Positions 1 through 12,567 of a stretch of DNA of 64,000 nucleotides are shown in pieces. The notes under the pieces were generated by a model. The model searched no databases and had not been told where the DNA came from. It saw only the letters and a list, made by a program, of their open reading frames with translations. Position numbers and translations under genes: made by a program. Source of the stretch: Campanula takesimana. Taxonomy: Eukaryota > Streptophyta > Magnoliopsida > Asterales > Campanulaceae. How positions within the stretch are numbered: the first letter of the stretch is position 1; the number at the start of each line of letters is the position of its first letter. The stretch covers positions 1,178,001 through 1,242,000 of the forward strand of contig JAOWBW010000025.1 in assembly GCA_026119855.1 (NCBI GenBank). The letters run 5' to 3'.

Positions 1-846
1 GAAAAAATTAATACATCAGACCCCTATTGGCACACCCCCCCCCCCCCCAAAACTTTGGACCCTAAATTGTCATTTCCCCAAAACCTAATCACAACATCAA
101 TAACGACTATTGCAATTAAAGAAGATGAAGAACGATAATCTTTTGATAAACCAACAATAAATTGAACTAGAAAATATAATCAAGCATAAATATTCGATAC
201 TCGTTACCTCCAATCCACATAACAAAAAGTTTAGTTCATCATAATTTGACGAACCCTAAAATCTTGAATAAACTAAAAGATGAAGAATGATATTCTTGAT
301 TTTCTTCTCCTTCTCAAGATCTCCAAGTACGTAGTAAAATGTTTAACCCTAAAACTAATAATATAAAATCCTTTTTATACTAGGAAGTATAAAGTAAAAT
401 AGGAAAACAAAATAATAAAATAAAAATAATTAAACGGAATCCGCGGCCGTTTTATGCGTGGTCTGACTCCTTGCAAGCTGGATTTCCAATTTCCTGTAAG
501 GTCCCTGATATTTCAGTAAATCCCAATATGGTCTTCTAAATTCCCCACATTCCAGAAAAGTCCATCGTCTTTCAAACATCTCACAACAGATTTTTTAGCT
601 TCTGAACACCTGCAAATTAGTCACTCAAGTTTGAGATTCTGCACTTCCGCCCTTGAACTTCAGTAATTTCCTATTACTTGGAACTCTAAATTTCGCCATA
701 ATTGGTCTATATTTTGCACTTTCCATCTTTTTAACTATGTCTTTCATAAAACACTAAAACGGGCATCAAATACCAACAAACCCAAGGATTTCACTCAGAA
801 AAAGTCTAGGAAATACTTAACAAATGAGTATAAAACTCATCCATCA
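1..846 (-). other. AT-rich sequence, possible LTR end
   Basis: No gene is supported here. The sequence is AT-rich with a C run near 39-49. Read on the minus strand it would begin TGATGGATGAG at 846 and carry a TATAAAAAGG-like box at about 373-384, so it may be the start of an LTR of an element leaving the window on the left. No second LTR, primer site or target duplication is visible, so this is only a suggestion. Confidence 0.25.
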
Positions 847-1983
847 GTGTTCCCTTTAATTGAAAAAAAAAAAAAAAAAAAACAAAAAAACTAAAACAAA
901 AAAAAAAAAAATTCTTTTTTTTCTTTCTTGCTTTCAAAAAATCATTTTTCAAAGTGAAGATACCTCACACACATGCACAATTTTCGAACTCGTGATTTTA
1001 GAACCGTACAAACCTTATGGAGTGTTACCCGAGGACATAAGGGAGCTCATCGACTTCCCATTAGGGTCCGCGGTTAACATTCCCGCCCCAAAGCGTGCCT
1101 ACTTGTCGTTGCGATGGGTGTAAGCCTAGCCTTCCCTTCCGAAGCCTCGAGTCCATATTTTCAAAATGACACGTCCCAGACTTCATGCCAGTTTTTGCCT
1201 AGCAATTTCCCTTCAATCATATGAGCTCCCAAAAAGGTTATAAATGACCTCAATTGTGGATATCATGTGGAATTATTGGATTGACTTGAAATTTCCAAGA
1301 CCCTCACATAGACCGTAACCGAATGGTGGATCCCAGAAAGAGTATATGTCCTTCGCTAGGGGCTTGGACGGCCAATAGTGCAGGTAAAAAACGTTGGTCC
1401 TATACTTTGGAGACGGTATCCACAATTCCAGGATTCAATTGAAATACGTGTCAAAACAAAGCAAGGTGCTTGTCTGGCTTTCATAGGTTTGTGCGTTGCT
1501 TGCGCTTCTAATTTTGAAAAAAAAAAAAAAAAAAAAAAATTAGTTTCTTTAGTTCATAAATTTTTCCCATTTTGCACATAAAAGCTTCACTTCCTGAAAA
1601 TCTAAAATAGGTTTTCTTTTTCATCCGTCTTGTAGAGAGAGAATTCTTCTTGTTCTCTATCGCGACATTCGAGGTCCATTTTAAGCATCAATTTGATCAA
1701 AGCTCTACTCCGGTCTTCACCATCAATCATGGCCAAAAAAGGACAAACATCATCAAACTAGACTAGGGGCTTGCCGGATTTCGAGCCAGGATATGTAATT
1801 GAATAGTGGTTGGAAAGGCGCTTGAATGATCACACCAATTGCATGATTATCCTATTCCAGGGGCATCAGGAAGAAATATTGGACCTTGTGGTTACCCTTT
1901 TTAAGAAATTAGAGCTCAAAGATCTCCAAGCACCCCAGTTCCAGAATGTCAATTCCAACACGAACTTTTTCTCCACCTGAGAT
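847..1983. other. Unassigned spacer with A-runs
   Basis: This stretch has an A-rich tract at about 863-912 and a poly-A run near 1519-1538. Short open frames at 860-1123 and 1378-1581 run through these tracts and show no recognisable domain. By position it is probably leader or degraded coding sequence of the gag-bearing element that follows. Confidence 0.3.
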
Positions 1984-2733
1984 TTGGGATTCAAGACTTG
2001 TAATGATATCAGTGTGGGAGCTAACCAAATGGTGATAACAAATAATTTGAGCCCTACTGCCTCTCTAAAGATACATGAAAATCCAGTGAAACCTACAGGG
2101 ATCTATTCATCAAGCAGTTCACAAAAGAGGGTCCATCGCAATGAAAGATACTTCAACAGTTTGAATGCCCCATTGTCTGTGGTTTTTCAAGAACTAAGCA
2201 ATCAAGGATTGCTAAAGCCAGTGGAAGGTTATCATCCCAAAAATCCCACCTATGGAGACCAAAGCAAGTTCTGTCAATATCACCAAGCCCGTGGCCACGG
2301 CACTAATTCATGTTGGGCACTCAGGAAAGCAATCCAAGACCTTATTTAAGAAGAAGTCATTAAGGTGCCCATTGATGCCCAAAGGCCTGCAACTTTATGC
2401 TACGTAAAACCCCACTCGACTTCAAAGGCTCGCAGCCCTGCAATAATAGTCAAAGCCAAGGGAAAGAGCCTGGTACGAAATATGGATAGGCATTTCGATG
2501 AATTCGAGATCCCATTGTCCCATGAATTTTATGGGTTGGTTGCTCAAGGGATCATGAAACCTATTGAAGGTTACGAGCTACCCAAACAACTGCCCAAGTA
2601 CTTTAACCCCACGGAGCTCTGCGCATATCATCAACCTATGGGTCATGATACAAACTCTTGATGGTCTCTCAAGCATGATATCCAGGACCTCATCGATCAC
2701 AAAGTCATCCCAAAACCTTCTCCAAAAGTTTGA
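1984..2733 (+). pseudogene. gag C-terminal fragment of Tat-like Ty3/gypsy element T1, two knuckle modules
   Basis: This is the end of a gag polyprotein, the RNA-binding capsid precursor of a Ty3/gypsy retrotransposon. It contains two related modules in one frame. Each starts with a phrase of the form PLS-VF-EL--QG--KP-EGY and ends in a zinc-knuckle variant, C-x2-H-x4-H-x4-C, followed by W-L---IQDLI. The first module lies at about 2143-2349 and the second at about 2486-2730. The second-position Cys of a classical CCHC knuckle is His in both, as in the gag of Tat element T2 further right. A stop at 2347-2349 lies between the modules and fits CAA to TAA. A TGA at 2659-2661 sits where the last knuckle Cys of module two should be. 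The frame ends at 2731. No protease or reverse transcriptase follows before 6053, so T1 looks like a gag-only, non-autonomous derivative. The Tat assignment rests on the knuckle and on the 3' motifs. Confidence 0.65.
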
Positions 2734-4424
2734 TTTTTTCCTAGGGGCTCATCGACCCCCGAGGAAGGTGTTTCCCTTTAAATAATGAATGAAGCTCATC
2801 AACCCCGAGGAAGGTTGTTCCTCTTTAGCCAGCGACCAAAGTGTGTTCACCGGTAAGGTCGTGTTTCTTTCGCTTGTGACTGGGGTCACCGCCCGTACTC
2901 CTAATCCTATCCCTTTTGCGTACCGCTTAGTAATATGCTCACACATATTCTTTGTCTTCTAAGTCTAGAGTGTGTCTTTGTCTTCGTGCTTTTATTTTCT
3001 TGCATGTCATGTAATATATGTTTTCAGTCAATGAACTTGCCTTATAACCAAGTTCCTTCTTAATCACGTATCTTATAGATCTGGACCCTCCAACAATTAA
3101 TCTCATTTAATTAAAAGAAATCAATCAAATCTGAACAAATTTTAGACTGTGATTAATTGAGATGAGAACTAGGGCCGAAGGCAATCAATGAAGTCCACGG
3201 AGGCAATTGACAAAGTCGCCCGAGAACGAAGATTTAAGGGTACAATCAAGGGCATGTTCAAGGAGGCCAATCAAATGGAAAAGGCTGAAGATGTCACGTT
3301 CCTGCAAGTGTCGGCGATTTTCTCTTAATGTATGATGTATTGTAAATCCTCGCATTTTGTAAATTTGTGTATTAGTTGTTATGTTTCTGCAAGCTATGAT
3401 GTTTCTTCTTAAAAAAAACAAAGGAGCTTCCAAAAAAGAAGAAGAAGAAGAAGAAGAAGAAGCATTGTTTATCTTATTCTTGTACATATTCCATTTGCTT
3501 TATTGTTTAATTCAATTGTTTTGGAAAAGGTATCGCGACACTTCAAGTTTATGTTTGTGCCTTGAACGACGGCAATTGGCAATTCATTCCGAAGGCTTCA
3601 TCTCTCGTTGCACAAAGATAAGACATGGACCGAGTCAGACAATCTCATGTGACATCATCAGTTTCAACGAGCACCGCACATGCGAGGCCAATCTGCACTA
3701 AAGAAGATCTCGATCTTTCAACTTTGGGCAAAGCACCATCAACGATCACAACTGGTGACTTCTGTTGGAGACCAATATGCTCTACCAACCCCTTACACTG
3801 AGAGAGCTCAAAAATCAAAACTCATGCAGCCTCTAACGACATATCCAATATTAGAAAGCGAGACAACGACGAAGGTCTCTCGCGAAATGAGGTCAAACTG
3901 CGGCGCGAATCACAACGCATGCCCAACGATGTTCTCATGTCAATTTTTCACGATCTAATTTGAGTTCAAATGATTTGTCAAGCTTATTTAATCAAAACTA
4001 AAATACTAATCTGATTCTAGAAGGGTCCATTTGATTTTGAGGCACTTGACCATTAACACTTGTTCAAGTCTTGAGTCTTTGATTTTAATGTGTGAGCATG
4101 CATATTTTTTCCCGAGTCTAGGGACTTCCCCCTACTCTCGTCCTTCCGTCATCTCATTTCTGTGCAAACATGATGTCGGAGATCCCACCGGGATTTCCCT
4201 TTGCTTTCACAAAACACTGGTCTCGTGCCTTCCCCTTCCAACTTCTGCAAGATGTCACAGCAAAAGAGACAAAGGAATGCTATTCTTTAGATCTCAAAGT
4301 CTCAATGCCAGCAAGTGATCCCGAATGAATGAACAAAACCTGGGGCTGCATATCAGAATCTTGGTTGAGTATGGTTTGCTCTGGGTGATACGAAAATTCA
4401 GAGGCAAAGTGCCAGGGTAGGGAC

Positions 4425-4785
4425 AACTCTCATTGATAGTTGATCCTTCAGAGGGACTCAGAAAATGTGAAGGTTAACTTTTGAGAAGCATCATGAGCTT
4501 TAGTAACTCTCAAGATCAAGGACATCAAGAATGTGGGACAACTCTCACAGACAGTTAAGTCCCTTAATGTGTGGATCATCAGAACACATTACCATCTCGG
4601 ATTGACAGTATGGCCCGCAAAGCTCCAAGCTCGTTCTTCAGCAATATCAGGATTGTGTCCCATCGAACAACTCTCAATAATAGTTGATTCCCCAAGGAAT
4701 AGTATTGAATGTCAGAATCCGTGAATCATGATCAACAGCAAAGCACCGAATGTTTGATTAACTCTCAATGACAGTTAAGCCCCCA
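4425..4785 (+). repeat. Four dispersed AACTCTCA...AGTT motifs
   Basis: Short partial inverted repeats share the form (C)AACTCTCAnnGA(C/T)AGTT(A/G)A and are usually followed by a CC-rich stretch. They lie at about 4425, 4540, 4668 and 4757, at intervals of about 90-130 bp. They look like anchors of a badly decayed tandem repeat. No function is assigned. Confidence 0.45.
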
Positions 4786-6048
4786 GAGGTTGGAACGCCA
4801 AAGCATAAAGTTGTCTCGAAATGACATTTTGGATCAACATGAGATTCACTCTTCAAGTGAAACAAGAGCTTCATATTCCAGATTCAGGGGCTTGTCCCAT
4901 AACATGATTGGGGCTTCCATAGCCAACATCAGGGTTGAGCCTTACGAGACACTGGGGCTTCTTCAGCCAGTAACTGGGGCTGAACCAATCATAGCATCCA
5001 GAGATATACTGTTGAGTAGTCTTGATCAAATGGGTATTCGGAATTGACCTTTTGAGTGCTCGCGCTAGGCTTTCGGTTATGCTTCACGATACACATCTCC
5101 ATATTCCTCATTTTTTGCAAAATGGAAAATTCACAATAAAGTACACAATTCTTTTCATTCTTGATTCTCCCTCTGCTCATTCATAAAGTTTCATTCATTA
5201 ATTCATAATAAGCGAAGTTTGAAATACAAGCAATGCACATACTAAAAAAATCAATAAAAAAAAATTATAAAAAAAATCGTCATGCAAGTAAGTGAAAGGT
5301 GACTTTCATCCTTCAAAAGAAAAATGGTTACAAAATGAAAAAGAGTGTATTCTTGTCTCAATCTTTCTCTCAATCTCTCGATCTTAAATACTTCAATCAA
5401 TGTTTTTGTATCACGCTTTTGTTGCACATGAATGACACATTCGAGGACATCAATGTTAAGATATATATTTTGCTTGCTCTTGAAAATTTCTTACAGGTAC
5501 ACATCACACACCCTGCCACATCATGGTCCTTACAAGAAGGTTCTTCATCAATATCAATGCTCAGGGATATGATTTCCCAATGCTTTTTCAGCAAAATCAG
5601 TTCAAGTTGACAAACTCGAACTACGTTAGGTCTGATTCTCGAAAGAGATAAGTGGGTAGCTTGAATCTTCAGGCACGACCATATACTTGTAAAAAAATCA
5701 TATGCAGGTACAAAGTTGGCAACACACAACAAATCACATCTTGGCTTCACAAAGAGGTTGCTCATTACAAGCAATCAAAATCCCACAGCAACTCCAAAAG
5801 CAAGGAAGCCTGACTTTTATATAATCAAAAACCCTTTAAGGAGGAACCGGGATCTAAAATGAAGTTGCAGCACTCGACACAGTGCCAATGGATTACATAA
5901 AGCAATGTTTCACTACGCAGTGAAACACAAAAATCTCATCACACAGTAAAACAAAGGCAGAAGAATCTGGACGGCTCAAAATCCAGCGTATCCTTGATTT
6001 TATTTGTGCATTTAAATTTTATTGATCCTCTTGGTCTCTCCGCCTACC

Positions 6049-6053
6049 CGGGT
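6049..6053. repeat. Target site duplication of the Sirevirus, left copy (CGGGT)
   Basis: CGGGT immediately precedes the 5' LTR. The identical CGGGT follows the 3' LTR at 29078-29082. A 5-bp duplication is normal for copia integrases and fixes both ends of the element. Confidence 0.9.
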
Positions 6054-7465
6054 TATTGGGTATGCTTATTACTTAACCCTCCTAATTATGTTAAAATTGA
6101 TTGATACCATCACCTAAGTTTATTTTAAGGACTTTAGGACCCTATGTAAGAAGTTTTATGACTTCAATTTTTAGCTAAGTCCTCTTTATAGACTAGGCTT
6201 AGTGCTTAGGGCTAAGCTTTGGATTTGAGGTCTCATAAGCAAATGTCTAAGTGTGATGCGCATGACCTTCATGCGCAGCACCATCTGCGCACTTCAATAC
6301 GCGTGATTTTCATGCGCAGCGCAGATATACCTTAGTCAAATCTCTTATTTCCTGACCTCACCTTTGTATAGCTTGGAAAGCGTTATGTAAAGCTACGTTT
6401 TTTTGGTATGAGTCAAAGTGATGATGTGGACAATCGATAAAACGTGCACACTTAGCATACACGTGGATGGAGAGACGCGCATCAGTTTGAAATTCAAATT
6501 GAAGACAGCTGTCACCCTTCTAGAAGATATCTGAAAGCTGTCAACTTGCTGTCTCCAATGGCTATAAAGGACAGCTGCGCACCAATCACATTGTGACAGC
6601 ACATCGTCCTTGCTGAAGCTCCCCAACGGCTAGTTCTTGGAGCTCCACTATAAATAGCCAGCTCTTCCTCATTTTCCAAGCTGCTTGTGCTTTTGCTTTC
6701 AAAGAGAAAGATTTGAAGATTTGAAGATTGCTTGCTCATTTCCAGAATTCCCAAGAACAACCTTCATACCTTCATACTCAATCCAAGCCCAGATCCTATA
6801 AGCCTTTGTATCACCATAATTCTTTGTGCTTTCCATCATACGATTCATAGAGCCCAGAATTCTGTCACACACACACCTCTTGAAGTTTCGATCTCATCGA
6901 TCTTACTTCTAGAGATACACCGGTTATTGTCTAGGATTTGTTCTTTCATAGATTATAGATCTTTGAGATAGTTTGTTCTAAATTGTTGTAACTTATAACT
7001 CTCTCGTAATAATAAGATCTCCATTAGAAATCCAAGATTAACAATCTTGGTAAAGGACGTAGATCTTTTCCCGATCGAACCTCTCCAAATAGCTTGTCTA
7101 TTTATTGTGCTTTGTTTTCTACTCTTAAGCTTTACTTATATATTGCTTTGTTTGATCTTTGTAGTTACATTGTGCAGATTGAATTGTGTTTGTATGCTTA
7201 TTGCCTTAGTTCCATTTTGCGCCAATCTTTAAGCTAAACTTAGTGCGTGCGTATTTACACTTCTGCGCATACTCCATGCACATAAGTGATTGATTTAAGT
7301 TTCCGCTGTGCATTTCACACTCTTGTTGTGCGCTATACTTAGCCAAAATAAGACCTGTGCGCATTAGCCATTGTTTCGGAAAAGGGTTTGAAAAGAATTT
7401 TAATAACGCTATTCACCCCCCCTTCTAGCATTTTTCATACCCTTGTTTCCCTTCTGAGACCAACA
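6054..7465 (+). repeat. 5' LTR of the Sirevirus
   Basis: The repeat is 1,412 bp and matches 27684-29077 along its whole length. Its first bases are TATTGGG where the 3' copy has TGTTGGG, a G-to-A change in the terminal dinucleotide. It ends in CAACA. Several TGCGCA-type palindromes lie at 6250-6330. The proximal promoter includes TGCGCACC at about 6576, and a TATAAATA box lies at 6649. An 18-bp or so segment near 6950 is absent from the 3' copy. Confidence 0.92.
6649..6656 (+). promoter_or_regulatory. TATA box of the Sirevirus 5' LTR
   Basis: TATAAATA sits in the context CCAC-TATAAATA-GCC, and the same box is kept at 28281-28288 in the 3' LTR. By plant promoter convention transcription would start about 30 bp downstream and divide the LTR into U3 and R/U5. 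The start itself cannot be seen from sequence. Confidence 0.65.
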
Positions 7466-7467
7466 AG

Positions 7468-7479
7468 TGGTATCAGAGC
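7468..7479 (+). other. Primer-binding site, initiator Met-tRNA
   Basis: TGGTATCAGAGC lies two bases after the 5' LTR end. It complements the 3' end of plant initiator methionyl-tRNA, which primes minus-strand synthesis in most plant copia elements. Confidence 0.92.
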
Positions 7480-7538
7480 GAACACCTTTATAAAACATTT
7501 CTATTTTTCAAGCTTAACAACTTAGGTGCCGATTCGAT

Positions 7539-9943
7539 ATGGCAAACACAAAACCTATGGCAACTGCTAACTATACACATGTTCCAGTCTTTGATGAAGA
7601 TCATTTCGACGTGTGGAAATTCAGCATCCTGACCCATCTCAACTCAATTGATGAAAGGCTCCATGACACCGTAGTTTATGGACCTTATATTCCAATGAAG
7701 GCTAATCCTAATCCACGCACCAATGCTACTCAACCATCCATTCTGAAACCGAAGGAAGAATGGAATGAAGAAGAAACTAGAAGAGTTGCAAATGATGGGA
7801 AAGCTAGAAACATTCTTCTTAGCACTCTAAGCACGGCCATGAAACAGCAAGTCATGCATTGTGCTACTGCAAAAGAATTATGGGATGCTATCGAAGAGAA
7901 TATCGAAGGAGACACTGTTTGCAAAGAAAACAAGAGATACGAAGTACAAAAGAGATTCAATAATTTCTCTCAACTCTCCGGTGAAACCCTAAGACAGACT
8001 TATGAACGCTACTGTGAAATTATAAATCTATGTATTTCACTTGGCATGAAGTTTTCAAACAAAGATTTGAATGTAAATTTCCTCCAAGCTTTTGGCTCAA
8101 GATATCTTCATAAATCCAACGCTCTTGAAGACGCCGGAAATTTAGATGTATGGACTTTAAGGAACCTTTATGCAAATCTTAAGTTTTATGAGCTCAAACT
8201 CCAACGAATCAGTAAAACTGAAGGAAAATCTAAGTCCATTGCAATGGTGGCGCACAGAGAAGAAGCGCCTGCGCAAGTTCAAGTTCAAGTTGAGAAAAGT
8301 TCCGACCCCAAAATTTCCACCTCTGAGCTATTATATATGGATGACGAAGACTTCGCTTTATTTGTGAAGAAATTTCAGAAGTTCAAAAAGTTCTCAAAAC
8401 CCAACCCCTCCAGCAAATTTCAAGGATCTACAAGCAGAGCTCCTCCAAAGTTCACTAGGAGCAGCGACTCAAAAAGGAAAGAAGATCTGGTATGTTTTAA
8501 TTGCAGGAAACCAGGACACTTTGCCTCAAGCTGCCCAATCCCCAAGTTTGAATACATGCAGAAGAAAAGCAGCCATACTCCCAAATTCTCTCCCAGACCC
8601 AATCGTCACAAGGGAATGATTGCTGAAGAAGAATCACCAGCAAATGAGCATAACACCTGGATCGAAACAGACTCTTAAGAGAGCGATGAAGATACTGATG
8701 ATGGGCTCGTGTGCTTGATGGCAAATGATGATGAAGTCGATACTTATGATTCTGATGATGACTGCTCAAAGGATATCCCTGATATGAATGTTTTGAATAA
8801 ACCTATCAAGAAATCTGTAGGTTTTCAAGATATGAAAAGTAAGAAAGGACCAACATCAGCGAGCATATTGAACAAGGATTTATTACCCCAACTCAAAGCA
8901 ATGGTGGATTGTTATTTTCCAGATGTGAGCGGAGCGCAAGAAGCAAGCTCAGAAAAGGCAACTACATCAGACCTCAAGTTGAACCAATCCCTGTAATCAC
9001 TCATGATGAAGATATTTCCAAACAAGAAAAATTGTTCTTAGAAGCTGAAAAGGTAATTAGTAAATTTGGCAAAATGAAGGAAGCTTTAGCACTATCATGT
9101 GAAGAAATTTCCCATCTTAAGACCGAGAAATCTCTTCTAAAATCTGAACTCACCCTCCTTAAGGAGTAGATAAAGAGCATGACTCCTCTTACTGTTAAAA
9201 ACACTATTCTAACAGAACATAACTCATTACTTAAAGTTCAAAATGATGAATTGGTTGCTCAAATTAATGATCTTCAAAAGATTACAAATGAGTGGTCCAA
9301 TTCTAGTGTCACTATGGAAAGTATCTTTGAGTCTCAAAAAGCCTGTGGTGATAAAAGTGGCTTGGGATTCTCATCAACTAGTGACAACTTTAAGTGTGAG
9401 GTCTGTGCTAAAAGAGATACTGAATTTACAACTCAACAAACTCATGAAATTCCCAAGGAGAAACATTCTATTTTAATGGATAAAGGACAGGAAAAAGTCA
9501 AAAGACAAACATTCCATTATGTCTATCCAACGAAACAATTTGGGAAAGCTAAGGAGAAGGAAGTAGCTACAGATGAACCATCTCCTAGCAAAATCATTCT
9601 TGAAACAAAGTGCGCTCCTTCTACTAGTGCACATTATGCGCCTAGGAGCCATGCACCTCATCGCCATGCGCATCCTAGCCCTATGCGCCCTACTAGAAAA
9701 AGCGCTCCAAAATTTCAAAAGAAAGATTTTGTTAAGGCTGGATCATCTGACCCAAAGAAGAATGCTATCCCAAAGAAAAGTAATGAGTCTGTAAAAACTC
9801 ATGTGATTGGTGGCTTTCATCATTGTTCAATTTGTAATTGTTTTGGACACAAGGCCGTGGAATGCCTTTTGAGATTCACTCCCAATGCCAAAGGACTTAA
9901 AAATCCTAAGGTCAAGAAAGAGTGGGTCGTCAAAAGTTGCTAA
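7539..9943 (+). pseudogene. gag: gag of the Sirevirus, disrupted
   Basis: Gag forms the virus-like particle and binds the genomic RNA. The start at 7539 is the first ATG after the primer site and opens a 379-codon frame. Its N-terminal half is the copia gag domain (W-FS-LTHL near the start, then a KELWDAIEE phrase). A CX2CX4HX4C knuckle lies at residues 319-332. The frame meets a TAA at 8676, continues in phase through an acidic CLMANDDE stretch, then shifts frame near 8990. The next frame is rich in Glu, Lys and Leu heptads (about 9000-9300, likely coiled coil). It has a TAG at 9167 and ends with a second knuckle near 9824-9865. A long two-knuckle gag with a coiled coil fits the Sirevirus lineage. 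Two stops and one frameshift make it non-functional. Codons of the type GCGC are frequent, as elsewhere in this element. Confidence 0.85.
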
Positions 9944-9980
9944 CTCTAGGACCCAAAAGGTATAAAGGGGACCTTCTTAA

Positions 9981-12567
9981 ATGTCTATATTTCAGGTTCT
10001 TTGCTTCATGGCTGGATCTTCTAAAGCTAGAACGTATGAATGGATTCTCGACAGTGGGTGCTCACGACACATGACTAGAAATAAATCCTTACTTGAAGAT
10101 GTTCATGAAGAAAGAGGTCCCTCAGTAACATTTGGTGATAATAACAAAGGTCAAGTTGTTACATATGGAAAGCTCAAGAAAGACAAAGTGTGCATTGAAA
10201 GAGTCTCTCTTGTAGAAGGACTCAAGCACAACTTATTATCCATATCTCAATTTTGCGACAAAGGAATAGAATGCCATTTCACTTCAACTCAATGTCTTAT
10301 CAAGAATGGCAAAGCTGGAGCTATCTTACTTACGGGATATCGTAAGACAAATATTTATATTATTGATTTCCATAGTATGAACTCTAGTACTAATCTTTGT
10401 TTTGTAGCAAAAAGTATGAGCGAAAATAGTTGGCTATGGCACAAGCGCATGAGTCACTTGAACTTCAAATGTCTATCAAAACTCAGCAGGGATAATCTTG
10501 TCAAAGGACTTCCCAAGGTTGCTGATCATCATGACAACAAATGCGCAGCTTGTCAACTTGGCAAACAATCAAAGCAGTCCTTCTCCAGCAAGACACATCC
10601 CTCAACTTCAAAATGTTTGCAACTGCTGCACATTGATCTATTTGGACCAGTTACCACTGCAAGCATAAGAAGAAACAAGTATACCTTAGTTTTGGTGGAT
10701 GATTTCTCAAGATACACATGGGTGGAGATGATGATTACTAAAGACGAATGTTATGATATTCTCACCTCATTATTTAGACTGCTCCAAACCCAAAAAGAAG
10801 ATGACATCGTTAGTATTCGATCTGACAATGGAACAAAATTCAAGAACAACGGTGTTGCTCGATATTGCAACGATCATGAGATAGATCACAACTTCTCAAC
10901 CGCTGGAGTTCCTCAACAAAATGGTGTTGTGGAAAGAAAGAATAGAACGTTGATAGAAGCAGGGAAGACGATGATAGCAGAAGCTAAATTACCTAAGTAC
11001 TTTTGGGAAGAAGCTATCAATACTGCATGCTTTACTCAAAATCGTTCCCTCATCAACAAGTTCCATAACAAGACCCCTTATAAACTCTGGCGTGGTAGAA
11101 CTCCCAACATTGCTTTCTTCAAGATCTTTGGCTGCAAATGCTATATCCTCTACAACGGAAATGAACATAGAGGTAAATTCGATGCCAAAGCCGACGAAGG
11201 TATTTTTGTTGGGTATGCTAAACATTCAAAAGCTTTTCGTGTTTTCAATAGATCTACATTAGTGATAGTTGAATCTGTACATGTTTCATTTCATGAACAT
11301 TCCCTCCTTGAGCCACATTTGGCTCCTAATGTTGCTGATGATTCTGTTGAGTCTATTGAGATAGGTGCGCATTTCCCTACTGCGCATACATAAGATCAGA
11401 ATGCATCAACACAAGGAAATCCATCTACATCAGTTGCGCAAAGTCTTATCAATAGCGCACCAAGTAGAGCTTCAACTGCACCTAACAATGCGCCTGGAGA
11501 TTCTTTAATGCGCATCAATCTACTGCCGCATTTGGTGACAATCCCACTTTCAATTCTGATCCAGTTCAACCCCCTTACTTTAATGATATTGATGCTGGTG
11601 AAGATGTACCAATTGAAGACCTTCAAGTTTCTACAACTCAACCTAACTTACCTCCTGAAATTCGTGAAGTTAGAGATCACCCAATCACTAACATCATTGG
11701 TGATCTTTATGTTGGAGTTCGTACAAGGAGAGCTACAAACTTTGATGCTTACACTGCATTTATCTCTCAAATTGAACAAAAGAAGGCTGATGAAGCGATA
11801 CAAGAAGAACTCAATCAGTTTGAATGATGTAAAGTCTGGACTCTTGTTCCAAGACCAAATGATCAAGGAGTGATTGGTACGAAGTGGGTATTCAGAAACA
11901 AGATGGACGAGAATGGAACCATCACAAGAAACAAAGCAAGATTGGTTGCGCAAGGCTATAGGCAAGAAGAAGGAATTGATTATGATGAAACATTCGCGCC
12001 CGTAGCAAGACTTGAAGCTATCAGGATCTTCCTAGCTTACGCTGCTCACAAGAACTTCAAGTTATATCAAATGGATGTCAAGAGAGCGTTTCTGAATGGT
12101 GAACTCCAAGAACAAGTCTACATAGCTCAACCACCTGGGTTTGAAGATTCTCAATTTCCAAATCATATCTACAAACTCCAGAAAGCTTTGTATGGGCTAA
12201 AGCAAGCACCAAGAGCATGGTATGATACACTATCCAAGTTTCTCATAGAGATAGGCTTCACGCGCGGTAAAATCGATACTACTCTTTTCGTTGCCAAACA
12301 TAATGATCATAAATTACTTGTTCAAATTTATGTCGATGATATTATATTTGGTTCTACTAATGAATTGTTATGCAAGCGCTTTGAGAAACTAATGAAGAGC
12401 AAGTTTGAGATGAGCATGATGGGAGAACTCACATTCTTCCTCAGGCTTCAAATCAAACAAATGGATGAAGGCATATTTATCAACCAAGCAAAGTATACAA
12501 GTGATCTAATCAAGAAATTTGGTCTAGATAATGCTAAACCATATGACACTCCAATGGCTACCGACAA
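9981..12567 (+). pseudogene. pol: pol part 1 of the Sirevirus: protease, integrase, reverse transcriptase
   Basis: This is the copia polyprotein up to the Tekay insertion point. The protease motif DSGCSRHMT starts at 10050. The GAG-pre/integrase zinc-binding region (WLWHKRMSHL to C-AC--GKQ) lies at about 10430-10570. The integrase core shows DLFGP (about 10636), DDFSRYTW and SDNGTKF, then PQQNGVVERKNRTL. Reverse transcriptase begins at about 11870 with GTKWVFRNK, then YQMDVKRAFLNGEL and the catalytic YVDD at 12329-12340. Stops occur at 11391 (fits CAA to TAA) and 11825 (fits CGA to TGA), with a frame change between about 11400 and 11600. Coding stops at 12567 because the Tekay element inserted there. 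The rest of reverse transcriptase and RNase H resume at 21386. The catalytic residues are kept, but the polyprotein cannot be made intact. Confidence 0.9.
12563..12567. repeat. Target site duplication of Tekay element, left copy (GACAA)
   Basis: GACAA precedes the Tekay 5' LTR and GGCAA follows its 3' LTR at 21381-21385. One mismatch is present, probably a later G/A change. Joining the flanks restores the copia reading frame. Confidence 0.85.

Larger units (their letters stand above)
2734..6053 (+). other. T1 internal spacer with degenerate repeats
   Basis: No coding sequence is supported. A GAA microsatellite lies at about 3437-3462. Four loosely spaced motifs of the form AACTCTCA...AGTT occur at 4425, 4540, 4668 and 4757. 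One copy of the GAACTACG ... GAGATA-G-AGG motif lies at 5615-5660. The last bases, from about 6034, are a partial unit of the 45-bp array that resumes at 29078, so the Sirevirus interrupted a continuous spacer. Confidence 0.5.

Noticed and set aside
860..1123. Lysine-rich ORF of 87 codons
   Set aside because: The N-terminal half is translation of an A-run and the rest shows no recognisable domain.
1378..1581. 67-codon ORF
   Set aside because: It runs through a poly-A tract and shows no domain or start context.
11508..11873. 121-codon Leu-rich ORF
   Set aside because: It is an out-of-frame reading of the Sirevirus integrase-to-reverse-transcriptase linker. The true frame has EIREVRDHP and leads into reverse transcriptase.
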